DNA from: Neorhodopirellula lusitana
GTDB lineage: Bacteria > Planctomycetota > Planctomycetia > Pirellulales > Pirellulaceae
DNA: 64,000 bases
Assembly: GCF_900182915.1 (NCBI RefSeq)
Contig: NZ_FXUG01000005.1
Coordinates: 310,001-374,000 of the forward strand
Direction of reading: 5' to 3'
Part shown: in pieces, positions 9,379 through 18,411 of the stretch
Layout: each line of letters opens with the position of its first letter
Numbering within the stretch: position 1 is the stretch's first letter
Position numbers and translations under genes: made by a program
Notes under the pieces: generated by a model
Told to the model about the DNA's origin: nothing
The model's database searches: none
Seen by the model: only the letters and a program-made list of their open reading frames with translations

Positions 9379-9966
9379 ATGACCACTAAAACTGTATTTA
9401 CGACTGGCGAAGCCGCAAAAATTTGCAAGGTCAGCCAACAAACGATTATCCGTTGCTTTGACAACGGTTCGCTGAAGGGATTTCGTGTCCCTGGAAGCAA
9501 GTTCCGTCGCATCCCTCGTGAGCATTTATTTTTGTTCATGAAGGACAATGGCATCCCTACGGATGCCCTCGAAAGCGGCAAGAAAAAGCTCTTGATCGTT
9601 GATGACGATCAAGACCTAGTTGACCTGATGCAGGACGGTTTCCAGCGCGACGGTCGGTTCGAAATTCGCACCGCCAACAACGGCTTCGATGCCGGTATGG
9701 GCGTCAAAGAATTCCGGCCTGACTTGGTTGTCTTGGACGTCATGCTACCGGACATCAACGGAAAAGAAGTTTGCCAACGAGTGCGAAACGATCCATCGAT
9801 GGATTCGGTCAAGATCTTATGCATCTCCGGGATGGTTGAGCACTCCAAGGTCGACGGCTTGAAAGCTGCCGGTGCGAACGATTTCATGCAAAAACCATTC
9901 TCGATCGACGATCTTGTCGGCCGAGCCTGTAATTTGCTGGAAATGGAACGCGGCGTGATTGGCTAA
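9379..9966 (+). CDS. HTH (MerR/excisionase-type) and receiver-domain protein
   Basis: A 195-residue protein with a DNA-binding domain first (FTTGEAAKICKVSQQTIIRC, about residues 7-50, like the excisionase/MerR helix-turn-helix) and a response regulator receiver domain second (about 70-190). The receiver keeps the acidic pocket DDD near the start of strand 1, the phosphoacceptor Asp120 in LVVLDVMLPDING, and Lys172 in MQKPF. Most response regulators have the receiver first, so this order is inverted. The start is ATG 9379, with GGGAGG 12 bp upstream; the ATG at 9367 directly abuts that GGGAGG and is less likely. A histidine kinase lies 470 bp downstream and is a possible partner. Confidence 0.9.
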   Translation: MTTKTVFTTGEAAKICKVSQQTIIRCFDNGSLKGFRVPGSKFRRIPREHLFLFMKDNGIPTDALESGKKKLLIVDDDQDLVDLMQDGFQRDGRFEIRTANNGFDAGMGVKEFRPDLVVLDVMLPDINGKEVCQRVRNDPSMDSVKILCISGMVEHSKVDGLKAAGANDFMQKPFSIDDLVGRACNLLEMERGVIG

Positions 9967-9983
9967 GTCCCCCAATCATTGTT

Positions 9984-10002
9984 CACTTGCGGCTGGCAAG
10001 TG
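9984..10002 (+). terminator. Stem-loop after the HTH-receiver gene
   Basis: CACTTGC, loop GGCTG, GCAAGTG: a 7-bp perfect stem 17 bp after the stop codon. No T-run follows, so it is at best an imperfect intrinsic terminator or an mRNA 3'-end stabiliser. Confidence 0.35.
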
Positions 10003-10092
10003 GTGCCTGGCACTCCTTCGGAGAATCAGATCATTTGCCATGCCAACGTGATCGAACCATTGCCTGAACACCTCGCCAGTCCCTCCCAGTTT

Positions 10093-10126
10093 GCTGGGTT
10101 GGACTAGATTGGCTGGGTTGGACTAG
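10093..10126. repeat. 15-bp direct repeat, two copies
   Basis: GCTGGGTTGGACTAG at 10093-10107 recurs exactly at 10112-10126, a period of 19 bp. It is intergenic. Confidence 0.85.
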
Positions 10127-10165
10127 CAGTCCGCCGCAGCTTGGCTTTCGGGTAACACAGAGTAA

Positions 10166-10213
10166 AACGATTGCCCCCAATCGTTTGGGGACGGTGTCCC
10201 AACAGCTGGGACA
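10166..10213. repeat. Two consecutive inverted repeats
   Basis: AACGATTG, CCCC, CAATCGTT at 10166-10185, then TGTCCCA, ACAGC, TGGGACA at 10195-10213. Both have perfect stems of 7-8 bp and tight loops. They may end transcription or belong to a small dispersed repeat. Confidence 0.6.
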
Positions 10214-10435
10214 GCTGTTCTACCATCGATTCGAACCGAAAACGAAGTTGCGATTGACTACTAGTGCAGCGTGATGGATTGGAACTGGCTTAAACAACGC
10301 CTGGCAGTTTGTCTAAACGAAATGTCAAAACCCGTTGACGAAGAAGCATCAAGCTGCTTTTCAGTGGTGGCACTTCGCTTGCGCGTCGAGCCCGTATGGT
10401 GAGTTACTTTCGACCGACTGCCTAAGGAAGGCCTC

Positions 10436-11785
10436 GTGTTGCAACGCCCTCGAACGCATCACCGACATCGTGTTGTCGCGCCGGGGAATCGTCCAGTCAC
10501 CGCTCCGTTTTGCGGTTGGCTACCCGCGATTCGCTGCCACTCGTCAACGCTGTGGTTCCCGCTTGCGACTGCTTCGGTCACCGCGATCACCGATTCCGTC
10601 AATCGACAATCCGCAGCCGCGGACTTGGTTGCTGACGCCATGTCGGTGGATCCCGCTTTCGCAATTGCAGCCTCGATTCAGTGGATCGAAGCGACCGAGA
10701 GTGTTGGCGCGTCCGCGTCCAACTCAGCTTCTCTCGCTGAGATCCCGCTGTCCCGTTTGGCTGCGCATTGGTGCCTCCATGTGCGGGAACAGTGGAGGAC
10801 AACGGATTGGTTGGCCTGCCCGGCGGGCCCCGATTCGCAAGCTCGCTGGGAGCGCTGCGCCGAACTGGATCAGTATTTCCGAACCCTGCCCCTGGGACGG
10901 TGGATTGAACAATCCGGCGTCTGGATCGAAGCAAGCGGTGGTCACGCGGCGGCGTCGCCTCTGGCATCCCACGGATCACTTGTTGACGATCGGCGGCCCC
11001 AAACCAGTGCTAAAGATCAAGACGCATTAGCGACACATCATCTAATCGCACGATTGGTTGCGAAAGAAGATGCAACTGCCGTCACCTCGGATTCACTTTC
11101 GACTGCGATTGAAGAAACCAAGCGGGATCTGGCTCACACGTTGGCCTACGGCCTGAGTCACGAAATCAATAATCCGCTGGCAAACATTGCCACGCGGGCC
11201 GAGTCACTGATCCGCCGCACCACGGACGCCGATCAACAAGGATCACTGCAGCGCATTATCGACCAAACCTATCGCGCTCATGCCATGATCGCAGACTTGA
11301 TGTTTTATGCAAATCCGCCCCAACCCAACCAACAGTCATTTGATTTGCGGGCCCGAATCGATGTCGCGATTGACTCGTTTTGCACGATCGCGAGCAGACG
11401 TTCCATCCAGGTCCGCTTCCTAGTCGATGAAAACGTCGACGCTTTCGTAGCCACTGGCGACCCGGAAATGATCGGAGACGTGGTGGTATCGCTGATTCAA
11501 AACTCGATCGATGCCATTGGCATGGATGGAACCGTCGAGATTCACCTGACTTCGATCGCCTGCGAAGCAGAGGCGAAGACTTGGCAAATTCGCGTCTGCG
11601 ATAGCGGTCCAGGGATCACTGCGGAACAGGCCAACAAGGCATTCGATCCCTATTTTTCAGGACGAGAAGCAGGCCGTGGACTGGGACTGGGACTGTGCCG
11701 AGCCCAGCGAATCATGGAACTGCATGAAGGCACGATCGAACTTCAACCCGCGTTGGCTGGCTGCGTCGCGACCCTTTGCTGGTAG
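10436..11785 (+). CDS. Sensor histidine kinase
   Basis: A 449-residue kinase. The N-terminal 220 residues resemble no domain I recognise and contain no clear membrane segment, so it is probably cytoplasmic. The dimerisation/phosphoacceptor helix has SHEINNPLAN with His242. The ATPase domain has the N box (SLIQNSIDAIG), the G1 box (CDSGPGI), an FDPYFSG segment and the G2 box (GRGLGLGLC). The start is GTG 10436, 5 bp after an AAGGAAG ribosome binding site; the next codon is TTG. Its partner may be the HTH-receiver protein upstream, and the permease gene follows after about 130 bp. Confidence 0.9.
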   Translation: MLQRPRTHHRHRVVAPGNRPVTAPFCGWLPAIRCHSSTLWFPLATASVTAITDSVNRQSAAADLVADAMSVDPAFAIAASIQWIEATESVGASASNSASLAEIPLSRLAAHWCLHVREQWRTTDWLACPAGPDSQARWERCAELDQYFRTLPLGRWIEQSGVWIEASGGHAAASPLASHGSLVDDRRPQTSAKDQDALATHHLIARLVAKEDATAVTSDSLSTAIEETKRDLAHTLAYGLSHEINNPLANIATRAESLIRRTTDADQQGSLQRIIDQTYRAHAMIADLMFYANPPQPNQQSFDLRARIDVAIDSFCTIASRRSIQVRFLVDENVDAFVATGDPEMIGDVVVSLIQNSIDAIGMDGTVEIHLTSIACEAEAKTWQIRVCDSGPGITAEQANKAFDPYFSGREAGRGLGLGLCRAQRIMELHEGTIELQPALAGCVATLCW

Positions 11786-11914
11786 CCAGAGACCGCCATC
11801 AATGCCTCAATTCAGAGAAGCATGTGTGTGGGCAAAGGCACAACAGTTTGGCGAAGCGTTTCTTCTTGCCCGCGAAGTGTCGCTTGAGGCGTTCGAGTTC
11901 GGTAAACTTGTCGC

Positions 11915-13519
11915 ATGAGCACCGCTGCGATCACCACCGAAACTCTCTCGCCGGACGCCCCCTCGGATCCGGTAACGTCGTCCCCGTGGCTTGAAAAGCT
12001 AGATGTCTGGGCGGAGTATCTCGGAGACAAACTGAATCCGATCCTGGTCAAAGAAACGCGTCAGGCTCTGAAGAGTCGGCAGTTTGTGATCACGTTTTCA
12101 GTGCTGTTGATCGCTTCATTTGGCTGGACTGTTGCAGGCAGTCTGTCGCTAATGCCACTGATCTACACGACCCCATCCGCACCACGGATGCTGATCGGAT
12201 ACTACATCGTTCTCGCTCTGCCGATGCTAATCGTGGTGCCCTTGGCGGCGTATCGATCCCTTGAATCCGAAATCGATGATGGCACACTGGAACTGCTCTC
12301 CATCACCGCGCTAAGTGCCTGGCAAATCGTGCTAGGGAAGCTGGCCAGTGCCTCGCTGCAAATGATGCTTTACTTGGTCGCGTTGTTCCCTTGTGTTGCC
12401 TATGCGTACACATTGCGGGGCGTCGACCTGCCAACACTGGCCTTGATGATGTCGACGCTGATCGTCACCGCCTTAACGCTGACCGTTGTGGCACTTTCAT
12501 TTGCTCCTTTAGCCCGCGGTCGCACCGGACGCATCAGCACGCTCTTAGTTGTCTTGGGTGTCTTGTTGTTGGTGGCCTATCTATTGAGCTTTGCCATCAT
12601 CAGCATGATCACCTATGGCAACCCGATGTCGATGCAGTGGACCGCTTTGCTGTTGATTTCGGCGTCGATCCTAGCGGTCTCGGTAAGCCATCTGTTGCTG
12701 ACGACGACCGCATCCATGTTGACTCCCGAAAGTGAAAATCGCAGCAGTGGAATCCGTTGGGCAATCTTGATGTTGACCACCTTAGTGATCGCAATCAACG
12801 CGTTCGCTATCGAGTGGATGGCCGGCGAGAATGAAGTGCTGGGCGTCTTTTTCCCATCATTGCTGGTGATGGGCATGCTTTGGACGCTGGCCGGTTCGAT
12901 GATGGCGGCCGAATCCGACGTCGTGACGCCTCGAATCCAGCGTGAGTTGCCGGGCAATTTTGCGAGTCGCATGCTGTTGGTTTTCTTCACACCCGGACCA
13001 GCAACCGGTTTGGTGTTCGCCTGCCTCGGCGTCATCACGCTGTTGATTGCCTCATTCGTCGCCATCGAACGCATGCAAGACATCGGTAGCGTGATGCGAC
13101 CTCGCGACTTCGCGATCCTTCGGCACGCAATCTTGGTGTACTGTAGCTACCTGGTTGTCTTCTTGGTTTTGGTGCGATGGATCGTGGCCGTTGTGCGAAT
13201 CAACAACCACCCGCGCGTCGAAGTGGGACTGGCTGCCCTGATCGCCATCGGCGTGCTTTCCGCGTTAGTGCCCTATTCCATTGGCTTGCACTACAACGAC
13301 TACCGCCCGTACTCGTATTCCGCTTGGCAGGTGACCAACTGGGTATGGACGCTCGGCACGATCTTCGACAACCAACTGCTTAGTGGTGTCAATGAGGTTG
13401 CCATCGCCGGGTTAATTATTGGCTTTTTGATCGCGATTGCAGGTGTCGGACGCCGAGCCCTCGCGATGCGAACGGCGACACCAGAAGCCGTCCTGACGGA
13501 GAAAGCGAAAGCGGTGTAG
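11915..13519 (+). CDS. ABC-2-type transport permease, orphan
   Basis: A 534-residue polytopic membrane protein. After a cytoplasmic N-terminus comes LNPILVKETRQALKSRQF, a segment common at the start of ABC-2-type permeases in planctomycetes, then about 12 hydrophobic segments. The ESEIDDGTLELLSITALS sequence is the typical cytoplasmic coupling loop after the first helices. No ATP-binding subunit is adjacent. It would have to come from elsewhere; the ATPase at 57.8-58.7 kb has its own permease. The substrate is unknown. Confidence 0.8.
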   Translation: MSTAAITTETLSPDAPSDPVTSSPWLEKLDVWAEYLGDKLNPILVKETRQALKSRQFVITFSVLLIASFGWTVAGSLSLMPLIYTTPSAPRMLIGYYIVLALPMLIVVPLAAYRSLESEIDDGTLELLSITALSAWQIVLGKLASASLQMMLYLVALFPCVAYAYTLRGVDLPTLALMMSTLIVTALTLTVVALSFAPLARGRTGRISTLLVVLGVLLLVAYLLSFAIISMITYGNPMSMQWTALLLISASILAVSVSHLLLTTTASMLTPESENRSSGIRWAILMLTTLVIAINAFAIEWMAGENEVLGVFFPSLLVMGMLWTLAGSMMAAESDVVTPRIQRELPGNFASRMLLVFFTPGPATGLVFACLGVITLLIASFVAIERMQDIGSVMRPRDFAILRHAILVYCSYLVVFLVLVRWIVAVVRINNHPRVEVGLAALIAIGVLSALVPYSIGLHYNDYRPYSYSAWQVTNWVWTLGTIFDNQLLSGVNEVAIAGLIIGFLIAIAGVGRRALAMRTATPEAVLTEKAKAV

Positions 13520-13596
13520 CCAACCCCAAAAGCAATCACAGAATCAACTCGATTGCCGGCCGCCCCAACGTTCACCATTCCAACTCCAGCACAACA

Positions 13597-13702
13597 CTTG
13601 GCCGTCCAACACCTGGCCGTCCAACTCGCAGCGTCCAACTCGCAGCGTCCAACTCGCAGCGTCCAACTCGCAGCGTCCAGCACGCAGCGTCCAGCTCGAA
13701 GC
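13597..13702. repeat. 14-bp tandem repeat between convergent genes
   Basis: Four near-identical copies of CGCAGCGTCCAACT from about 13627, flanked by degenerate copies (GGCCGTCCAACACCT on the left, CGCAGCGTCCAGCTC on the right). It lies in the gap between the convergent ABC permease and YceH genes. Confidence 0.9.
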
Positions 13703-13740
13703 CTAGCGACAAGTAAGTCGAGATCATCTTTCCGGCCGGC

Positions 13741-14463
13741 CTAAGACTCTAAGTCAGCCAGTTTTTTCTCGAGTGCTTCTAGTCTCGCGGTGACTTCGTC
13801 TAGTCGACCTTGGATTTTGTCGATCCGGTTTTCGTTCGCCAGGGATCCCGGCGAAGCTTTCGGGCCCGTGGCCGGCGCTTCGGCGGCAGCCCGCTTTTCA
13901 ACTTTGGCGGCCAAATGTTGTCGCTCAATCGGCGTATACAAGCAGTGGGCGAATGTCTGGCCGCGTCCCGCCGGGGTGATCGCCTCAACGAGCCCCTTCG
14001 CCATCAACGAATCCACTTCCGCTTGGGTCGCCGTCAAATCCACAAACGGATGCATGCGGTTCGCTCGCGTGCGGATTTCACCGAGTGTTTGAGGTCCACG
14101 CAACAACAACTCGGTCATGATCGCCGAGCCAGGACTATCGACGTCAAACCACTCATAGGCTGCGTGTCGATACTTCGTCACTCGGCCGCTACCCTGAATC
14201 TCGCGGACCGCGCCGGCTTCGCGAAGTTCATCTAACGCCCGTAATGCGTCACCTTCATCGACATCCATCTTCGGGTCGCGGTTGGATTTCTGGTTGCACC
14301 CAGTGATGATCCCGGCCAGCGACAATGGATAGTTGTCAGGCGTTGTCTTGGCTTTCTCCACCAAGACGCCCAAACAGCGGCGGGCAATCGCAGAAATGGG
14401 GCGTGCGGGCGGGCCCGATGCCGATTCAGCATCGTCGTTTTCGGTATTGGAATCGTCACTCAT
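13741..14463 (-). CDS. YceH family (DUF480) protein
   Basis: A 240-residue member of the YceH/DUF480 family, with two winged-helix-like domains. Family segments are RRCLGVLVEKAKTTPDNYPL, TGCNQKSNRDPKM, and LLLRGPQTLGEIRTRANRMH. The C-terminus adds an Ala/Lys-rich linker and a predicted coiled coil (IQGRLDEVTARLEALEKKL). I chose the ATG at 14463, which precedes an acidic tail and then the conserved core. The in-frame codon at 14520 would add 19 residues without homology. The molecular role of the family is not settled. Confidence 0.9.
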   Translation of the reverse strand: MSDDSNTENDDAESASGPPARPISAIARRCLGVLVEKAKTTPDNYPLSLAGIITGCNQKSNRDPKMDVDEGDALRALDELREAGAVREIQGSGRVTKYRHAAYEWFDVDSPGSAIMTELLLRGPQTLGEIRTRANRMHPFVDLTATQAEVDSLMAKGLVEAITPAGRGQTFAHCLYTPIERQHLAAKVEKRAAAEAPATGPKASPGSLANENRIDKIQGRLDEVTARLEALEKKLADLES

Positions 14464-14702
14464 GGATGAAGACAGCCTGTATGCAATTCGGAATGAAAGC
14501 GAGTCAGACGATGTTAGCATCCCAGCGCGGGGACGGGGTAGCGGTGCTGCAAAGCGGTTTCTTGCGGGTTACTCGTACAATTATCACCCCTGGAGGCTGA
14601 TTTCGGGCGCATCGCCCTCTGCGCGAGGGGCACTTCAGGGGTATCATCCCGGTTTGGTTGATTTGACCGGTTGCAATTGATTGTCGTTTGGGAGTTTTTT
14701 CG

Positions 14703-16991
14703 TTGTACACGCTGACCGTTGTTTTGTGTCTGATCGCGATCTTTCTGGCTGTGGCCGTCTTCACCGCCGTCAAGTTTCCGCGGGTATTTGTCCGCTGCCT
14801 GTTCCGACCGTTCCTGGAAATATTCTATCGCGGACGAACCGTCGGTCTGGAAAACCTGCCTGCCGAAGGCGGGTGCCTCTTGGTCAGCAACCACATCTCG
14901 TGGATCGATGGCATCCTGATCCTATGGCTGCTGCCACGGAACGTCCGATTTGTGGTCGACGGAGGAAATTTCCATTCGAAGCTGGCGGATTATTTTGCCA
15001 GCGCCTTTGACACCATTTTAATGATGGGTGGCCCAAAATCGATCGGTCGAGCGATCCGGTCAGCACGCGAAGGCCTGAACAATGGTGACATCGTTGGTAT
15101 TTTCGCCGAGGGAACGATCACTCGGACCGGACAGCTACAGGCGTTTAAGCCTGGGATGACGAAGATTCTACAGAAGACCAACGCCCAGATTCTTCCCGTT
15201 CATATCGAAGGCATGTGGGGAAGTATCTTCAGCTTTTCCGGGGGCAAATTCTTCAAGAAATGGCCGACCAAATTCCGGCGCACGATCACACTCTATGTCG
15301 GCCCCACCCTGCCCGTTGACACGCCGATCAGTCTGGTTCGCACCCGAGTCCAATCCTTGGGCGCGCAGGCACAGGTCGACAACCGGAAAGAGCTTCCCGT
15401 CTTGGCGGCACGTGCGTTACGCGTCTGGCGAAATCGAGGCAAACGCATGCAAGCCGCCGACACCACCGGCGTTGAAGCCGGTGGACGCGACTTGCTGATC
15501 CGAACCCTGGCTTTGCGTCGCTGCCTACGTCGCGAGGTATTTGCCGCTGAAGAACAGTTTGTGGGCGTCCTATTGCCGCCCAGCGTCGGAGCCGTTGCCG
15601 TCAATGTTGCATTGGCCGCCGATCGCCGGGTGAGCGCCAACCTGAACTACACCGTCAGCAGCGAAGTGATGAACCACTGCATCGCAGACCTCGGGATCAA
15701 GCATGTTCTAACGAGCGAACGGTTCCTCGAAAAAATCGACGTGGAATTGGATGCAGAGATCGTTTCCCTGGAACAAATCAAGACCAAGATTTCGACCGCT
15801 GACAAAGCCATCGCGTTCCTGCAAGCGACCGTCGTTCCAGCTTGGTTACTCGAACGCATCCTGCGGCTCAACAAAATCCAAGCGGATGACTTGTTGACGG
15901 TGATTTTCACCAGCGGTTCAACGGGGATGCCCAAAGGCGTCATGCTTTCCAACGCCAACATCAGCCATAACGTGGATGCGATCGATCGCGCAATCCGGTT
16001 GAACAGCGAAGACACCGTCGTGGGCGTGTTGCCGTTTTTCCATTCCTTTGGATACGCGATCACCTTGTGGGCCGCACAAACATTGGGCTGTGCCGGCATC
16101 TACCACTTCAACCCACTGGATTCAAAACAAATCGGCAAGCTGACCCAAAAATACAAAGCGACCGTCTTCCTGGGGACGCCGACATTCCTTCGCGGTTACA
16201 TCCGGCGCGTGCCCCAAGAACAATTCGAGTCACTGGACGTGGTCGTTGTCGGTGCTGAAAAAATGCCACCTGACTTGTTTGACGCCTTTGAAAAGAAGTT
16301 TGGTGTGCGTCCAGTCGAAGGCTACGGAACCACCGAAATGAGCCCGCTGGTCAGTGTGAATATTCCACCATCGCGGTCGCAAGCGAAGTACCAACCGGAT
16401 CGTGTCGAAGGCAGCGTGGGACGCCCCATGCCAGGGATTTCCGCCCGTATTCTTTCACCTGACGATGGCACTGAAATGGGCACCGGCGAAGACGGATTGT
16501 TGATGGTCACCGGACCGAACGTGATGCGTGGCTACGCTGGCCAGGACGCGTTAACGGAAAAAGCGGTCGTGGATGGCTGGTACAGCACCGGTGACATCGC
16601 GCACGTCGACGCGGATGGATTCCTACACATCACCGGACGACTGAGTCGGTTCTCGAAGATCGCCGGCGAAATGGTCCCGCACGGCCGCATCGAAGAAGAA
16701 CTTGCAAAGCTACTAAGCGAAGGCGACGAAGATGATCAACTGCGAGTCTGCGTGACCGCGATTCCGGATGAAAAGAAAGGTGAAAAGCTAATCGTCCTGC
16801 ACACCCCCACGTCTCGAACCGTTGACGAACTCCGCGAAGGACTCCGCGCCGCTGGCCTGCCCAACTTGTTCGTCCCCGGTGCAGATGGTTTCTATGAAGT
16901 CGATGCCATTCCGATGTTAGGAACCGGCAAACTCGATCTGAAGGGTGTCAAAGACTTGGCCATCCGACAAACATCCTCACCGGTAACGTAG
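14703..16991 (+). CDS. Acyltransferase fused to acyl-ACP synthetase (Aas-like)
   Basis: A 762-residue two-domain phospholipid-recycling enzyme, similar in layout to E. coli Aas. An N-terminal membrane helix (LTVVLCLIAIFLAVAVF) precedes a PlsC-type acyltransferase with the HX4D motif NHISWID (His near residue 64) and the FAEGTITRTG motif. The second half is an AMP-forming ligase with the nucleotide loop IFTSGSTGMPKG, YGTTEMSP, GWYSTGDIA and a GRLSRFSKIAGEM hinge. Expected activities are acyl activation to ACP or a related carrier and transfer to lysophospholipid. The start is TTG 14703, with GGGAG 8 bp upstream; the TTG at 14688 lies before that ribosome binding site. Confidence 0.88.
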   Translation: MYTLTVVLCLIAIFLAVAVFTAVKFPRVFVRCLFRPFLEIFYRGRTVGLENLPAEGGCLLVSNHISWIDGILILWLLPRNVRFVVDGGNFHSKLADYFASAFDTILMMGGPKSIGRAIRSAREGLNNGDIVGIFAEGTITRTGQLQAFKPGMTKILQKTNAQILPVHIEGMWGSIFSFSGGKFFKKWPTKFRRTITLYVGPTLPVDTPISLVRTRVQSLGAQAQVDNRKELPVLAARALRVWRNRGKRMQAADTTGVEAGGRDLLIRTLALRRCLRREVFAAEEQFVGVLLPPSVGAVAVNVALAADRRVSANLNYTVSSEVMNHCIADLGIKHVLTSERFLEKIDVELDAEIVSLEQIKTKISTADKAIAFLQATVVPAWLLERILRLNKIQADDLLTVIFTSGSTGMPKGVMLSNANISHNVDAIDRAIRLNSEDTVVGVLPFFHSFGYAITLWAAQTLGCAGIYHFNPLDSKQIGKLTQKYKATVFLGTPTFLRGYIRRVPQEQFESLDVVVVGAEKMPPDLFDAFEKKFGVRPVEGYGTTEMSPLVSVNIPPSRSQAKYQPDRVEGSVGRPMPGISARILSPDDGTEMGTGEDGLLMVTGPNVMRGYAGQDALTEKAVVDGWYSTGDIAHVDADGFLHITGRLSRFSKIAGEMVPHGRIEEELAKLLSEGDEDDQLRVCVTAIPDEKKGEKLIVLHTPTSRTVDELREGLRAAGLPNLFVPGADGFYEVDAIPMLGTGKLDLKGVKDLAIRQTSSPVT

Positions 16992-17034
16992 GTTTCCGCC
17001 AAAGCTAAATAGACAGATTGTGGGAAATGCCAAA

Positions 17035-17114
17035 ACTCCCCGCAGCTTGAACTCCCCGCAGCTTGAACTCACTGCAGCTTGAACTCACTGCAGCTTGAAC
17101 TCACTGCATCTTGG
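17035..17114. repeat. 16-bp tandem repeat between convergent genes
   Basis: Five consecutive 16-bp units: two ACTCCCCGCAGCTTGA, two ACTCACTGCAGCTTGA, and one degenerate ACTCACTGCATCTTGG. The copies change in steps from left to right, as expected from slippage or unequal exchange. They lie between the convergent aas-like and DUF4416 genes. Confidence 0.93.
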
Positions 17115-17151
17115 AATTGATTGCTGCTCAGGATTTCTTGCGAAACCCCCT

Positions 17152-17169
17152 ACGGCCTTTCAAGGCCGT
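17152..17169. terminator. Stem-loop between convergent genes
   Basis: ACGGCCT, loop TTCA, AGGCCGT: a GC-rich 7-bp stem (8 bp with a 2-nt loop) just downstream of the DUF4416 stop. There is no clear T-run on either strand. It could stop transcripts from both sides. Confidence 0.35.
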
Positions 17170-17186
17170 TCCATGCGGCAAGCTGA

Positions 17187-17744
17187 TCAAGCACGGCGAA
17201 ACTGACCGGTCTCTTGAAGGTGCTTTCGCAAACGAAGTCGACACTGCATCGCGAATTCCGCGACCTCATCAGTGCGGTAATCCGGATACGTCCACCGATG
17301 ATGGATCCACTTACCGCCCATGTAATTAAGCGTGACCTCGGCAAAAATCCCCTCACGCAAGTACAACCGGTGGTCTCGATCTTTGATCGTCGCCAACACT
17401 AATTTCGCTTGCGTGATGTAACCCGGATCCAAATTCAGCGGACGGTCTTCGGGATGATCCGACTCGCTCGTGTACTCGGCTTCCCATTGATTGGTAAGTG
17501 TCTTCCAATCCGCCAAACCAGCGGGATCCGTCATGGGTTCCATCGCAACGAGAACCTTCGTCAGTCCATCCCCCATCGACTCGCGATAAAAACCTCGCAC
17601 ATCAAATGCGGTCGCGATACTGGTTTCAGCGGCACTTCCCCATCGCTGCGTTAACCGCTCAATCGCCCATTGATGAGCTTCCGGGTATCGCGTAATCACG
17701 GCACAAATTCGGATAACCGGTTCGATCAACCTGAGTTCTGACAT
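17187..17744 (-). CDS. DUF4416 family protein
   Basis: A 185-residue DUF4416 protein. Recognisable segments are FDVRGFYRESMGDGL, RPLNLDPGYITQAKLVLAT and YLREGIFAEVTLNYMGGKW, all diagnostic of the family. The family has no established function. The gene starts 10 bp after the pdxH stop, with AAGGCGAG as a plausible ribosome binding site, so it is probably co-transcribed with pdxH. Confidence 0.9.
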   Translation of the reverse strand: MSELRLIEPVIRICAVITRYPEAHQWAIERLTQRWGSAAETSIATAFDVRGFYRESMGDGLTKVLVAMEPMTDPAGLADWKTLTNQWEAEYTSESDHPEDRPLNLDPGYITQAKLVLATIKDRDHRLYLREGIFAEVTLNYMGGKWIHHRWTYPDYRTDEVAEFAMQCRLRLRKHLQETGQFRRA

Positions 17745-17754
17745 GGTGCTCGCC

Positions 17755-18411
17755 TTAAGGTGAAAGTCGCTGACTCGACCAAGATTGGCCGTCCCGCGAA
17801 TAGACCAAACGGTCGTGCAACCGGCTTGCCCGGCCTTGCCAAAATTCGATCCGACTTGGCCTCACGCTGTAACCACCCCACTGGTCGGGCAGTGGAACCT
17901 CGCTGGATTCGGGATACAGCTTTTCCAATTCCGCGATTCGGCTTTCCAACACATCACGAGACTCAATCACCGACGACTGGACACTCGCGTGAGCCCCCAA
18001 TTGGCTCGCATAAGGACGGGACAGGAAGTATGCATGCGAGTGCTCACGATCGGTCTTGGCGGCGGTTCCCTGGACTAACACCTGCCGCTGTAAATGAGGC
18101 CAAAAGAAACACAGCGATACGCGTGGGTTCGCTGCAATTTGCTGGCCCTTGATGGACTCATAATTCGTAAACAACACGAACTGTGACTCCTCGATTCCCT
18201 TCAACAAAACCGTTCGGCTAGTCACTTCGCCGTCCGGCGACGCCGTCGAAAACGTCATCGCATTGGGTTCAAACCATTCGGGAGTGTCTCCCGCGAGCGC
18301 CTCATTGAACCATTTTTGAAACTGAACCATCGGGTCCGAGTGCGTGTCTTGTTCTAAGAGACCACCAAGCGTGTAATCTTTCCGCATTTGGTCGATGCGT
18401 TTATCGGACAT
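17755..18411 (-). CDS. pdxH: Pyridoxamine 5'-phosphate oxidase
   Basis: A 218-residue FMN-dependent enzyme that oxidises pyridoxine or pyridoxamine 5'-phosphate to pyridoxal 5'-phosphate. Family segments are TSRTVLLKGIEESQFVLFTN, GQQIAANPRVSLCFFWPHL, RQVLVQGTAAKTD, and the C-terminal signature GGYSVRPSRIEFWQGRASRL with HDR after it. The length is typical. The ATG at 18411 gives the canonical MSDKRIDQMRKDYTLGGL start; the open frame runs 68 codons further upstream without homology. It is divergent from the AlgH gene. Confidence 0.96.
   Translation of the reverse strand: MSDKRIDQMRKDYTLGGLLEQDTHSDPMVQFQKWFNEALAGDTPEWFEPNAMTFSTASPDGEVTSRTVLLKGIEESQFVLFTNYESIKGQQIAANPRVSLCFFWPHLQRQVLVQGTAAKTDREHSHAYFLSRPYASQLGAHASVQSSVIESRDVLESRIAELEKLYPESSEVPLPDQWGGYSVRPSRIEFWQGRASRLHDRLVYSRDGQSWSSQRLSP

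Larger units (their letters stand above)
9967..10435. other. Intergenic region with repeats and stem-loops
   Basis: A 470-bp gap between the receiver gene and the histidine kinase. It holds one hairpin just after the receiver gene, a 15-bp direct repeat and two further hairpins, listed separately. I find no coding region. Confidence 0.6.
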
